Part shown: piece after piece, positions 31,501 through 42,040 of the stretch | Numbering within the stretch: the first letter of the stretch is position 1 | Layout of the letters: each line of letters starts with the position of its first letter | Source of the DNA: Rhytidiadelphus loreus | Lineage: Eukaryota; Streptophyta; Bryopsida; Hypnales; Hylocomiaceae | Assembly: GCA_947034895.1 (NCBI GenBank) | Contig: OX344763.1 | Coordinates: 26,349,025-26,413,024 of the forward strand | Direction: 5' to 3' | Length of the DNA: 64,000 nucleotides | Notes under the pieces: model-generated | Databases searched by the model: none | Seen by the model: only the letters and a program-made list of their open reading frames with translations | What the model was told of the DNA's origin: nothing | Program-made: the position numbers and the translations under genes

Positions 31501-33204
31501 TGATTTAAATTCCAATGAAATTCAATAACTATGATGAAAACTTAATATTTCATCAAAATTTTAATAAAATTCAACTCTAATTCAAAGTTAGGTTGAAATA
31601 ACTTAACCCCTAAAGTTCCTTGACTATGTTATCACCAAAAATGCTCAAAAACTGCCATTTTTTATATAAGTACCAAATTTCTTAAATTTTTTTTTTTGAT
31701 TCATGTAACCATACAATCTTGTAGTATGCTAGTTTGAGAAGATGTGCAAAAAATTTCAAAAATTTCTACCTTGTAGATTGTAAGATATTAGAGTTTGAAG
31801 TGACAAAATTCTTTTTTTTGCCCCTGCGAAAATCTGGGCAGATGCACTTCACAAGGTCAGATCATTATGAAAAAATGTCCAAAATGGTTGCAACTCTGTG
31901 GAATCGTTCTTCAATTTAAGTTGGCTACATGCTTTAAAAAATTCATATTTTTAAGAATTGTAAAACATATAGGAAAAAAATAGTAAGTAGGAAGATGTAG
32001 GGAATGATTCAAAATACGAAATTGTTAACAATTTATTTATGGAATTGAAAAATGAAAATCCAATGGTTGTAATGTTGTAATTAAAAATCTACAACATTTG
32101 AGAATTTATGAAAAAGTTTATATATACTTCTACAACATTTGAGAATTTTTATTCTATTTTTTGAGACATTGACTAAGATGTCTACATGTTTTTTGAGTTG
32201 TTTTCTAGGGACATCAAATCAAATGTCTCTAGAGACATTTTTGCAATGTCTATTGAGACATCCAAATGTTTTCATAGACATCAAATGAGGCATTGCCGTG
32301 TTCATCTCATGTTCATCTTTGAAATTTTACTTTTAATACAAACTACACGTTCTACATATCCCATATGGTTTGCCAAACTTCCTACCACCCCACTTCTATA
32401 TAAGCTTGTGTTTTCATTTCAACATACTCACAATAAATTCCCAAATACAGTGTGTTTTGTATGGTGTATTGTACTTGTTGTATAATGTATGTTGTATAAT
32501 GTATGTTATATTTTTAATGTATTTTGTATTGTGCAAGAAATATGGTGTATTGTGTATGAATGTAGTTGGTTATCTCAATTGATGTCTCTGGAAACATGTG
32601 GATGTTGTAGTTGATGTCCCAAAAAACATGTGGATGTCTTGGTGGACATCCATTTTGCAAAGGACATGCCATAGCATAAGGGACAATGTAAATGATTTAA
32701 TTGTAAACATCAAAGGAAACATGTGCATGTCCCAGAAGATGTCTTTTTGGACTTCAGATTGGACACAATACAATAAACATGTCAAAATTCTGAACTACTA
32801 CAAAGTTGACATGTAGTAGTGATGTCATGGCTAACGTCATCCAAAGAATGGATGAAAAAGTAGCTTATGTGGCATTCACTGGCCCGCCATCGCTGAGGTG
32901 GCGCACATGTGGTAGCCACATGGCAACTTCTTAACATTTTAAAAGACCATGTTTTCTAAGACATCCTCCTAAATCTTCTTCAAATCTTATTATGTTTTTT
33001 GTAATTTTGCATGTTTTAGGGCTTGTCAATCTTGACGCATTTTTTTTGATATCCAAGTTGACGCATCTAATGTCCATACAAACATGCCTACCACGTTATA
33101 GGCATGTTACAAAAAGTGCGGGTTTCTTCTAGTGAAATTTAGGCTTTTTGTTTAGTTTTGAGCAAACTTCAAGAAACTCAAAAAAGGCCTTGGACATTTA
33201 GGAG
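28558..33204. mobile_element. TTAA-flanked element split by a CACTA insertion
   Basis: The left end is TTAA followed by CCCGTAAATGCCCAAGGC. The right end in reverse is TTAA followed by CTCCTAAATGTCCAAGGC. The outer parts (28558-29045 and 33135-33204) would form an element of about 560 bp once the CACTA element is removed. Its ends and AT-rich body match the other TTAA elements here. Confidence 0.5.
29046..33134. mobile_element. CACTA (EnSpm-type) element 1, non-autonomous
   Basis: The left end is CACTATAAGAAACCCGCG; the right end in reverse is CACTAGAAGAAACCCGCA. AAA flanks both sides as a 3-bp duplication. Subterminal regions are rich in short repeats: ACATGTCCATG-type motifs at 29160-29260, and GACATC/ACATG motifs in both orientations at 32160-32830. 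This is typical of CACTA elements. The 4.1-kb interior is AT-rich and encodes no recognisable transposase. Part of the interior (about 32355-32560) is related in reverse to 50330-50530 of CACTA element 2. Confidence 0.8.
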
Positions 33205-33702
33205 TTAAAAGATTGTCTTTTATTATGTCCTATTTTTTGAAATTGAGCAAACTAATATATGTGTACTACTATATAAAAGAAAAAATATTGGCAAAATTCC
33301 CAAAAGGGATTCAAGTGTTAATGGGTTAAGACATTGAAAGAGTTTTTGAAAAATGCAACTATGCCACTTGACAATCTAGCAATTGGAAGTGGGGACTTTG
33401 AACCCCACCTAAGGTAACCACATAGGATTGAAATGTCTTCCTAAAACCCTTCCCCCTAAGGATTCTTGCCAAAAATGAACAATTACTATTCACAAGAGCC
33501 TAGTGGTGCTATCAGGTACATCTATTTTCAATACTTAAAAATATTCACAATTTACTTATACAAACTCCAAAAAATGATTAAGAAGAGAATATATAATCTA
33601 TTTTGACTTCCAACAAAGATCCATCTAAACATTAAAAAATTAGTATTTTAATAATATTGTAGGAACTATGCTCAATTGCTTTGTTTATTCAGACACAATT
33701 AA

Positions 33703-33981
33703 GGTGGGCACCCAAAAATGCATCACTGAACTCAAAACCACCATCATCACTCTATGTACATCTCCAAAATCAATATGTACCTATGTGGAAGAAACGATAT
33801 TAGAACGTGTGCCAAAAAAAACTTTGACCCTTCATAACTTTTGCATACGGTATCCAAATGTTGCATTCTTTAGTGCGTTGGAATCTCCTGTCACTTGCCA
33901 ACAAAGAAAATATGAAATTTTGACCAGTGCAATAATAGTAGCTACGCACAGTACCGAAAAGTGCCGGTTTGGGGTGCCCAC
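33703..33981. mobile_element. MITE with GGTGGGCACCC ends, upstream of the methyltransferase gene
   Basis: GGTGGGCACCCAAAA at the left and its reverse relative GGGGTGCCCACCTCACC at the right form the ends. The family also occurs at 21601-21992. It lies about 320 bp before the methyltransferase start codon. An open frame across 33668-34042 runs through it and is not a gene. Confidence 0.55.
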
Positions 33982-34304
33982 CTCACCTTCCTTGAATTCC
34001 ATGGAGCAGGAACCACAGAGTCAGCAGCAAGACTATAACTAAAAGATAACCCCAGTCTTCTCTAGTTTGCGCTATTCATAAACATTAGTTTCGCAGATTC
34101 ACAGCACCTCTCAACTTCGAACGTCGCACCAGAATCGCGTTGCATCGCATATTCACACATTCAAGGTACAGTACACTGAAATTGATTCCAAAAGTTTGAA
34201 AACTTTCGAGTAGGACTTCATTGTCTCAAGCATCTCCTGAAAATTTACCATTCTGAACTCCCAGTAAGCCATCTCGTAATCTACAGGTCCTGTAAGTTGG
34301 GGCC

Positions 34305-37300
34305 ATGGCGACCACCATGTGTGCTAAAACGGGGACGACGACTGCTCTTTGCCTTCCTCGACCATTCCAATTCTGTAAACCTTCGTCTATGAAACTCATG
34401 TCTCCTTGGAAGTCAGTGTTGCCATTGCAATGTGGAGTTACGAAGTTTGGAAGTGAGAAGAGGAGCAACCGTGAATTAGCTGCCAGGGCCTCGTTCACCG
34501 CTTATCGAGATGTGGACTCGGTGAGCATACAATTTTTTGAGTGAATTTATTTGGAATTCTGCTGGTTTGGCGATTGGGGACTGTGTTTGATTGCACTGGA
34601 GGCTAACCCTACTTTCTTGTTGCAGCGGAGTAAGGACTGGGAAGCGGAAACCGACACTCGGGAGCTTCTGTGTTGTCCTGTTTGCTTTCAACCTCTGTGG
34701 AGAGATGGTCCTCCTGGTCTTACTGTGTAAGGTCTTACTTACGTGATCATTTTTTCTTTCTTTGCATTCTTTGTGAATTGAAAGCTGCGTGAAATGATCA
34801 ATTAGTTTACATTTATGTATAGCATTGTTTGAGTTTTTCTATGAGTGCACTCATCTTCGTTACTGTTCATCGGGATTTGGTTTGTATTCCATCAATATGA
34901 TTGAGATATGGTTTGCTATAGTATGCTACTTCTGCTTGCTTGCTCACAAGTTTCAGAGGTTCAGTTAGTGAGTTATTGAAGGGATTGATGTCCGAGGGTT
35001 TTCGTTTCACGATGCTAGATGTAGAAGGATATGTGTCCAAGAAAGAGAATTTCTGTGAATTGGAGCATCTTGAATATTCTGAGTCTTCCTTGAGTTAGGA
35101 GATGGGCATAATGTGTGAGGAGGAGCTCCTTTCAAGAATGTTGATGGAACTGGTATCCGGTTCGGGTATATGCAGGGATGCAATCAAAAGGTCGGAATTC
35201 TCTTGCAAGAGCTGCAGAAAGGGATTCTCCAACAAAAATGCGTATCTTGATCTCACCATTCTGGATGGGAACAAGCTGTATGACGAAAATTCATCGACTG
35301 GCGCTGAGTTTTTTAGGTATGAAAGGTCTACTCCACACAGAAACTGATTGTTGCAGCAAGGGGAGTTAGAGCTCTCAACTTGAGTGCAAGATTTCCTTGT
35401 TTCTTTTCATTTTGCGTTTTGCATTTATTTTACCCCTAGAATCTTGTCCTAAAAATAGTACCCCCTGCGTAGAATTTTCAAATTGTGAATGGCAATTGCC
35501 TCTTGTTGCGGAATAGAAAGCTCACACTCTTTGACACCCCTTTTAATAGAACTGAAGGCTTGCACTCAGACACCCCTATTGGTAGAACTGAAAGCTTGCA
35601 CTCTGACACCCCATTGGTAGCACAATGAAAACATAGACATTCTTCTCCATGTGACCATATTCTAGGGTTCTCGTTTGGCGGTTGGAGCTCATTAGGGATA
35701 TCGGAGCTCTGAACTTCTACTGTAATGTAAGATTTCCCTGTTTCTTTCCATTAGTCCCCTCGTAATTCTGACTCCCAGAATCTTGCGTTAAAAAATATTA
35801 ACCCCTGCTTAGGGTTTCCAAATTGCCATTGAGAATCGCCTCTGACTACAGAACAGAAAGCTCACACTCTGACATCACCTATGGGCTTCTGTGAGCTCTC
35901 TGTTCTGTAGTCAGAGGCGATTTTCAATACCTCTCTTTGTGATTATGTGGTTAGGTTCTCATTTGGAGGTTGAATCTTTGTGTTTCAGGATCCCACTGGT
36001 GTCATTTGCGTATGAACGAGGGTGGCGAAATAGCTTCACTGTTGTAGCGGATTTTCCAGGTCCTGATGCGGAGGTAATTGGTTTCAGCCTTTACGATTAT
36101 TTATTCTACGCTTGTGCCAATGTCTCTTCCTCAATGTTTTGTTGTTCCAGTTCTCAGTTGTGGACTTGCAGCGTGTCCCCTCTTTCCTTGTGCATTTCAA
36201 AACCAGACTGTTTCAGAAGATGCTCTCAATTATGGCGCCTAAAAAGTTCCTGAAACAGTCTAATTTTACTGAAACCGTGTTTTCAACTTTTCTTTGCTAG
36301 ATTTTCTGAGAGCATGCATTGATTGTTAATACTTGTAGCTCAAGATGGCTCAAGAGTATTTCAAGCCAGTTGCAGGAGGTGTCCTCATTGACGTGAGCTG
36401 TGGAAGCGGCTTGTTCGCCAGACGTTTTGCTCAAACTGGAGACTATGCCGCTGTCATTGCGTCTGACTTTTCAGAGAGTATGCTCCGTGAAACTGCTCAG
36501 TTCATCAAGCAAGATGCATCTTTAGCAACATCGTGAGTGACTTGATATTAATCACTGACTCCCTTCCTTGATGTCATACTTTTTTTTCCATTTCCGACTT
36601 TGTTTGGTTACATTTACTCCACTTCCGTTTATAATTGATCTCAGGAACATAGCCTTGGTGAGGGCAGATGTTGCCAGGCTACCGTTCGCAACTGGGTCCA
36701 TTGATGCAGTGCATGCAGGAGCAGCTCTCCATTGCTGGCCGTCTCCAGCAGCTGGGGTATGAGAATTAAACGGCCTTGTTTTAATACATGTCCTGTTGCC
36801 ATGGTTTAGGCAGAGAGCAATATCTGCTTCGTTGTCAGCATGATTACATATGTAGGAGTTTGTTTTTGCTAGATGTAGAGAGCTGTGGAGCGGTCTTTGG
36901 CTATAAGAGCCAAATTTGTTGAGATGAAATTTTTATCTCTATTTATGTATCTCTTGTGCAATTTTAAATTGAAAGGTTGTAGACCATTGTAACTGACGAT
37001 GCCATTTCCATTCAATGATCGGTGGCCGTGGCCGTTTAGTCAAGTCATGCTTACACCTCTTGGTGATGAATCGAAACCAACAGTAAGAATTGTATGAATA
37101 GATGAATCGCTGTTCGTAACGTGGGTCAGTCTTGCAGATGGGATCAGTTCCCTCACTGTTTTAGTGTCCTGTACGATATTTGGAAACAGAGGAGGATTTG
37201 ACTTGCACAGCATCTGATTTGGATGTGTAGATGGCCGAGATAAGTCGCATCTTGAAGCCAGGTGGAATCTTCGTGGGTACTACCGTAGTGAACCCTTTCC

Positions 37301-38124
37301 AAATTGTTGACTTCGGAAACAAAAACATCCGCAAGGTGCGTCAGATTGTCAGCTTTCTCATTATTTTGACGGATTAGTATCATTGGGAAATTATAGAGAA
37401 ACGCACGTCTTCAATAGTGTTTTCAATATTGTCTCAGGAACTTTTAGACTACATTAAAAGAGTGTCTTCCCTATGATTGATGGGGACGTCTCCCGATGGT
37501 CACAACGATCATACAGAGGCCCTCCACTTGATAAATAGGGGAAGCCTCCTTGTAATCATTGTGCTATATGGAAACCTTATGATCTCGGAAATGATTCTCC
37601 TTATAATGTCATAAAGTCCTTGAAACAATATACTTTTAGTGATAAACCCTGTTGTTGGTCATCACCAATTTTTAGTACAGTAGGAAAATACAGCGTCCAC
37701 AAGTGGTGAATCAAAGTCCACCTCTCATTGAAGATGTTTTTCTCAGGAAAAGCTGCCTCAGTAGTCAATAGTTGTCACTTCTATGAACCATGTTCAAATG
37801 AATTATGTAGGAAGTTCCAAAAAGAAGGTAGAAAAACATACTAATTGACAGTAGAAGAACTATGCGCTATGATTTTGATCATCTACAATATGCTTGGAAA
37901 GTTACTAGAATTGGAGATGAGCTTCCAGAGTGAACTTTCTATTTTTGAGCTAACACAAACCTTTTTGTGGACAGGCTTTCAAACGAGCACTCCTTGTTGC
38001 TCCTCTTCGATATTGGGAAGAGTCAGAGCTGGAAGAGCTCTGTGGAAGCTGTGGCCTTGTACAGTATACTGAAATCCGACGGGGCAGATTCATCATGATC
38101 TCGGCCAAAAGGAGCACAAACTGA
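34305..38124 (+). CDS. Plastid UbiE-like SAM methyltransferase, eight exons, 367 aa
   Basis: Exons: 34305-34520, 34626-34726, 35176-35316, 35989-36073, 36339-36532, 36645-36756, 37231-37335 and 37975-38124. All splice sites are GT-AG, phases agree, and the total is 368 codons with stop. The N-terminus is rich in Ser, Thr and basic residues, as in a chloroplast transit peptide. A zinc-ribbon-like part has C89-x2-C92 and C116-x2-C119. Then come LVSFAYERGWR, SAM motif I (DVSCGSG, 199-205), RADVARLPF, HAGAALHCWPSP and GRFIMISAKR. It closely resembles Arabidopsis At1g78140 and At2g41040 (about 350 aa), which were found in plastoglobules and annotated as UbiE-type methyltransferases. The substrate, perhaps a prenylquinone, is unproven. 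The gene looks intact; a MITE lies upstream. Confidence 0.93.
35834..35922. repeat. Intronic hairpin with 32-bp near-perfect stem
   Basis: 35834-35865 pairs with 35891-35922 with one mismatch, leaving a 25-nt loop. It lies in intron 3 of the methyltransferase gene, just before exon 4. The surrounding intron also has three imperfect copies of a GCTCACACTCTGACACC-like segment. The fold resembles a microRNA precursor or a MITE remnant. It would be transcribed with the gene. Confidence 0.8.
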
Positions 38125-39835
38125 TGAATTGTGGTTAAGGTTTGGTTTGGTTTGGTTTGGAGGAGTGTGTTCTAATGTATGTAGTGATTCTTAAAGGAGC
38201 TCTTTCTTGTAGTTTTGATCTGCTTGTTGCTTTAACAATGTTGGTTTTCATTGCTTTTGTAAATTTATTGTGTACATGATTTTGTTCGTGAATATCATTA
38301 ACCCTGGAAAGTGGTTGATGGAAAGTGGTTGATGGATGACTTCCAAGATTACTGAAGAAATGAAGAATGCACCTATTGCCCCCAAAATCAAATCATTTAT
38401 GGCTGACGATAGGTCTTGTCTTTTTTTGGTTTTTTAGGGTTAATTAGGTACGTCCATACCTATCCTTTTGCATGGTAAATGGGTCCTTTTAGGGTTAATT
38501 AGGACAACATTCCCTACCAAATAATTAATTAAAAGTTGGCAAATGCAATTCAATAAATGTTTAAAAAAAAGAATTCTTCATTTCCATACAATTTTGTTTG
38601 AAAATATGAATTCTTTTATATTATTGACATTTATGATATTGATGTACATATTCCATAGGACTATGACACAATAGATAGAATTCATATTGTTGTTATATAT
38701 CTTGAGAAAAGTAATATTAATGTATTTGCAAATACAACATTGCAAAATGGGTCCATCAATAAGAAGGTTTCCTATAGCCATACAAATAGCAAATGTTGAT
38801 TTGCATGTTGATGATAGGTGTTTGACTTTAAAATCTTGAAATTACATAACATATGTAGAAGTAGAGTTTTCATGTGCTTCTATTTACTAATTGAGTGCAA
38901 AGGACATACTATTTCATCAAAGAAAGAATAGTAGAATGAATTTAATTTTCTTACATCAAATTATTTTTTAATTATATATATTTTAGTGTGCATGAAAGTA
39001 AATTACCTATATAGGAAATTCACAACTAATACAACATTGGTTAGTTGTTTTGGAAGGATTAGTCAAACTATAGCATGGAAATATTGAAAGTGCTAATTTT
39101 GAATACCTTGTTAGTTGTTTTGGTTGAGAATGTGAAAGAGACTCCAACTTTGAAATTGGTTTACTACAAAAAAAATTAAAGGGTGTGCAATAACAATTAC
39201 ATTTATTTTAAATCAAAGGATCAATTTTTTATTTATTAACATACAAATATTTAAGTATTAAACTTGAAAATTAAGTTTAAATGAGCATATTCACATAAAT
39301 ATATATTTCTAGCACATTATAAATTGATAAGATATAGCACAATGAATCTTTTAGCAAATACTACAAGAAGTTCAATACAATTTTATGACAAATCAAAGCT
39401 TATAAGACTACCTTAATTAAGGAGGATGTAGGAGCAATCAAAGAATATATATCAACAATATCTAATATGTCTTTATAGTTTTGTAGTCACCATGAATCTT
39501 ACATCAACAAACACATTGGATTGTGAAATTATATGTCGTCAACAATCAAGTTAACCTCTAAAGGAACTTTGTCCTTCAAATATAATTATTATTTCAATAA
39601 TTATCTTGAAGAAAAAGTTATGTCCCCTAAAAGTTAAAATAATCAACCCCATGTAGTAGAAAATAATCATAAGAAATTGAAATAAAATTTAAGAAAATAA
39701 GTTTCTCATAGAGAACATTTTTATCTTTATAGGAAGCTTTGAGTTGTTCCATTTGGATCATTGGTGTGAATGAGTGTTGGTGTGAATGAGTGTTGGTGTG
39801 AATGAGATGAAGAGTCCTACTCTTTAGGCAATCAT
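38125..39835. other. AT-rich intergenic DNA with small repeats
   Basis: The start holds the 3'UTR region of the methyltransferase gene (a GGTTT repeat at about 38140-38160). At 39553-39640 a short foldback has TTAACCTCTAAAGGAAC at one end and a CCCTAAAAGTTAA relative at the other, a mini version of the TTAA family. At about 39770-39810 a GTGTGAATGAGTGTTG unit of 14-16 bp is repeated nearly three times. No gene was recognised. Confidence 0.45.
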
Positions 39836-40055
39836 CACTAGAAGAAAAAAGGGGTTTTTGCGACTGCAAGTTTTGAGTCACTGTGGACACAAATTACAGT
39901 AGTTGCAGTGTAGTTGTTTTCTAGTTGCATCATAGTTGTTTTCACTAGAAAACAACTATGATGCAACTAGAAAACAACTACACTGCAACTACTGTAATTT
40001 GTGTCCACAGTGACTCAAAACTTGCAGTCGCAAAAACCCCTTTTTTCTTCTAGTG
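39836..40055. mobile_element. Perfect foldback CACTA MITE (108-bp arms, 4-nt loop)
   Basis: The 108-bp arms 39836-39943 and 39948-40055 are exact reverse complements, separated only by ACTA. The element starts CACTAGAAGAAAAAAGGGG and ends in the complement. CAT flanks both sides (39833-39835 and 40056-40058), the 3-bp duplication of CACTA elements. The GCGACTGCA and TGGACACA motifs resemble the ends of CACTA element 2. Complete arm identity indicates a very young insertion or continuing correction. A transcript would give a long double-stranded RNA. Confidence 0.95.
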
Positions 40056-40399
40056 CATATCTTCTTGAAAAAATAATTCACAATATTCATTTTTGAACTC
40101 AATTTTTTACAATTTTATAAAACAAAATGGTCCAAAGGATTAGTTAGAGTGCTTCCTAAAACAATCTCACTCTTCAAATGAACATGTGTTAACTCCATCT
40201 TAGTATTATCAACAATTTAGGGTGTTTTCCCATCTTATACCTACTTCTACTAAACAATTTTTTTCAAGAATGAAAAAGTTTTTTTTCCCCTCTACAATCT
40301 AATCCTAATCTCAATACTCCACCAAAAATATTTTACCTCAAATTTCCATAGTGCAATTTTCAAGTTAAGAGAAGTCAAAGTCACCAAGGAAAAAAAAAG

Positions 40400-41090
40400 G
40401 TTTTTTTTTATACTTCCCTGTTAGAGTCAGGGTAGATTCTATCTCCCTTTCGAAAATCTTACTCGTATTAGGGATCAGGAGTTGCTATAGTTTTTCAACT
40501 AAAAGATCAGCTTCCTATTCCAAAGAGAGGGATTTGTAAACGATAATAATAGGCATAGTAAGAACGTATCAATGAAACCGAAAAGAATCTTATTCAAACT
40601 AGTTCTGTATTCCGAATATTGCCATGTTAACAGTATCACTGTTTTAACTGGATCATGTTCATGACTGTAGAGGTATAGAGGTATACTTAAGTCGATGAAA
40701 AAATCACAGTAAGTATGTTTCGAGATCTAGCTATTACGGAGAAAAACGTTTGGGCTGTAGGCCACAAAAAATCTTAACTACCGTTATTTTTGAGGTGATC
40801 AGACGTATGGATGCAAAGTATGCTGGGACCCTAAGCATTTTACAGAAAACACAGCAACAATCACACATATAGTGTCACCAAAACTAGCAAGCAAAGATAG
40901 TTCTGTAGCATATTTAGAGGATTTGGAACTCCTGTAAAAAATGCTATAAGAAAACAGGTCCTTCCTTCGTCAATAGTCTACGTTAGTTTGGAGATTTTTT
41001 TGAAAAAAAAAAAAAAAAGAAAAAGAAAAAAAAAGAAAAAAAAAAGAAAAAAAAAAGAAAAAAGAAAAAAGAAAAAAGAAAAAAAATAAA
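40400..41090. other. Compositional outlier ending in an A-rich tract
   Basis: From about 40400 to 40980 the sequence is less AT-rich and less repetitive than its surroundings, with no open frame. It is followed by an A-rich GAAAA-type tract (41002-41088). The layout could be a retroposed or organelle-derived insertion, but no origin was recognised. 41090-42040 holds only AT-rich DNA and the 3' flank of the lectin receptor kinase gene. Confidence 0.3.
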
Positions 41091-42040
41091 AATATATATA
41101 TACATTCTTTTTCCTTTCTAACACTCATGTCATGCAACCTTCTGATTTAAAGTCTTGCAACCTTCATGCCAAAAAATTCTGAAATTTTTCCACACTTTCA
41201 CACTTGTCTAGTGCAAGATTCCACCGTTCAATCTGCAAAATAAACAAATCTTTAAATCTTTTCTTCTTTGCAATAGAAATGTCATGGTTTTAGAGTAGAT
41301 TGTTTTGTAATAAAACAATAGATTGAACACTTTTGTGTCCTCTCAATTTACACATTGATAAAAAATTTAATTCATCAGATTGTCTCTTCCAACCCAAAGT
41401 GACCTCTCCATAGCTCTCTCCACAAAATTAGACTCCTTCATATTGGTAAAAATGCTTGATGCCAGTCCCAGCACAAATGGGCTTACACCATGCTTACCAA
41501 ACTTCCTTTTGGTACACGGATTGAAATCTTCTTTTGTTCACGAACTCAAGAACACATGAATTTCATAAAATTCAACAGCGGCTTGCGAAATTTCACATGT
41601 CTGAATGAAGCTTCTACAAATTTCACAAAACCTCAGGTTTTCTATCTAATCACCACTGTCAGAATCAGGGTGTACAGTAACCAGCCTCCTCCACAAGTCA
41701 CAAATTGATGCGACGGGCTCTGAGGAAATCAAAATCAGTTCATCCTCTGTTGCATCCAGCACTCGTCCACCGAAAGAATAAAATGCATAAAAATGAGCGG
41801 TATCTAATCGATCCTACAAAGTGTCAATCAAACTCTCCGATCCAAGTTGTCAATGACTGTTGTAATTGCATGGGGCAGCACTATTCTGGAATAATTCTCT
41901 GTCTTTATCATAAAAAACCGGTAGAAACAAGTTCGTTCTTGTGCCACTCTCACTGTCCTTACAAGTGGGCTTTGATGTGAGACCTTCAACGAACAGGCTG
42001 TTAATGTACGCTCGCACAGAAGTCGCCCGAGATTTTTCTC

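Noticed and set aside
33668..34042. 124-codon frame upstream of the methyltransferase gene
   Set aside because: It spans a MITE and its terminal repeat; no protein similarity is recognised.
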